Below the pieces are notes generated by a model. The model was not told the origin of the DNA, ran no database searches, and worked only from the letters and a program-made list of their open reading frames with translations. Positions 21,304-21,678 of a stretch of 21,678 bases of DNA are shown piece by piece (positions within the stretch are counted from its first letter, which is position 1; each line of letters opens with the position of its first letter). Origin of the DNA: Ruminococcaceae bacterium UBA7127 (lineage in GTDB: Bacteria > Bacillota > Clostridia > Oscillospirales > Acutalibacteraceae); contig DKXL01000040.1 in the NCBI GenBank assembly GCA_002493005.1, positions 14,680 to 36,357 on the forward strand, in the 5' to 3' direction. Made by a program: the position numbers and the translations under genes.

Positions 21304-21678
21304 TTATTTCTCATCTAAAACAAACATTCCATCGTCAAATATTTTAATGGAAAACGAATAGCTGTCAGATTTATCGGTTATAAGAAGTGTTGTATCACTT
21401 AGTTTTTTTACATCATAAATTTCTTTACTACGGTAGTATTCTGTAAAATCATCAATGTCATAAAACTCTTTATAATGTACATCACCCTCAAAAAGAGTTG
21501 CATTTGCAGGGCAATCAGAATTTGGAAATTCTTCGAGCATATAAAATGGTATGTAGATATATTCGCCAAATTCTTCTGCTTTGCCGACATCTGCAAACAG
21601 CGAGTAGTAATTTTCACCATCATTGTATGAATTATATTTGACATAAAAATCACCGCTTGCTGTTTCAAGTTTCATATA
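21304..21678 (-). CDS. Unknown protein, possibly cut by the window edge
   Basis: A minus-strand frame of at least 123 residues that ends at TAA 21306-21304 and remains open to the edge. An ATG lies at 21675, but the ribosome binding site would be outside, so the true start cannot be judged. The visible part is acidic and rich in Tyr, Phe and Asp (FYVKYNSYNDGENYYSLFAD, FYDIDDFTEYYRSKEIYDV), with no hydrophobic helix and no motif I recognise. Beta-like C-terminal segments (TTLLITDKSDSYSFSIKIF) suggest a soluble or exported domain. It is terminated by the bidirectional hairpin at 21203-21238. Confidence 0.6.
   Translation of the reverse strand, partial: YMKLETASGDFYVKYNSYNDGENYYSLFADVGKAEEFGEYIYIPFYMLEEFPNSDCPANATLFEGDVHYKEFYDIDDFTEYYRSKEIYDVKKLSDTTLLITDKSDSYSFSIKIFDDGMFVLDEK

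Overview
The window looks like a chromosomal segment of a low-GC anaerobic member of the Clostridia, probably a gut lineage related to Ruminococcus/Oscillospiraceae. The evidence is AT-rich DNA with strong AGGAGG-type ribosome binding sites, the arrangement SRP RNA-dnaX-ybaB-recR, a clostridial-type tmRNA, a TPP riboswitch in front of an ECF-type thiamine transporter (thiT), and a secreted GH13 amylase. The genus cannot be fixed from the sequence alone. I see no phage, IS, CRISPR array, rRNA or tRNA.

Left part (1-10110, almost all on the minus strand). A secreted MalS-like alpha-amylase runs off the left edge. Reading leftward from about 6480, one block holds a strong promoter, a small SRP RNA (ffs), dnaX (TTG start), ybaB and recR. 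It is followed by smpB (GTG start, its own near-perfect promoter), an unrecognised 317-residue acidic protein, and the tmRNA gene ssrA, whose -10 box overlaps the stop codon of that unknown gene. Further right, hflX is followed by a tight four-gene operon with its own promoter: a PAP2 lipid phosphatase, a 73-residue unknown protein, a left-handed beta-helix acyl/nucleotidyltransferase-like protein and a membrane protein, closed by a hairpin.

Middle part (10190-13735, plus strand). nadB and nadC overlap by four bases and encode two of the three de novo NAD steps; nadA is not present. The nadB promoter contains an inverted repeat between its -35 and -10 boxes. Next comes a complete TPP riboswitch unit (promoter, aptamer, intrinsic terminator) controlling thiT, which carries a C-terminal extension with two extra membrane helices. 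A bidirectional terminator follows.

Right part (13772-21678). A zinc-ribbon/single-TM/large extracellular-domain protein on the minus strand is divergent from a TetR-family regulator. A 9-bp inverted repeat with a 16-bp spacer lies between the two promoters. TetR is followed by a terminator, then an MMPL/RND-type transporter overlapping by 17 bp a secreted 781-residue protein. That protein has two long runs of heptads with glycine at a fixed position; the second run has 15 consecutive glycines exactly seven residues apart. TetR, MMPL and the glycine-heptad protein are the best candidate for a poorly described envelope transport system here. The window ends with a stem-loop-rich intergenic segment, a bidirectional terminator and the C-terminal part of an unknown minus-strand protein.
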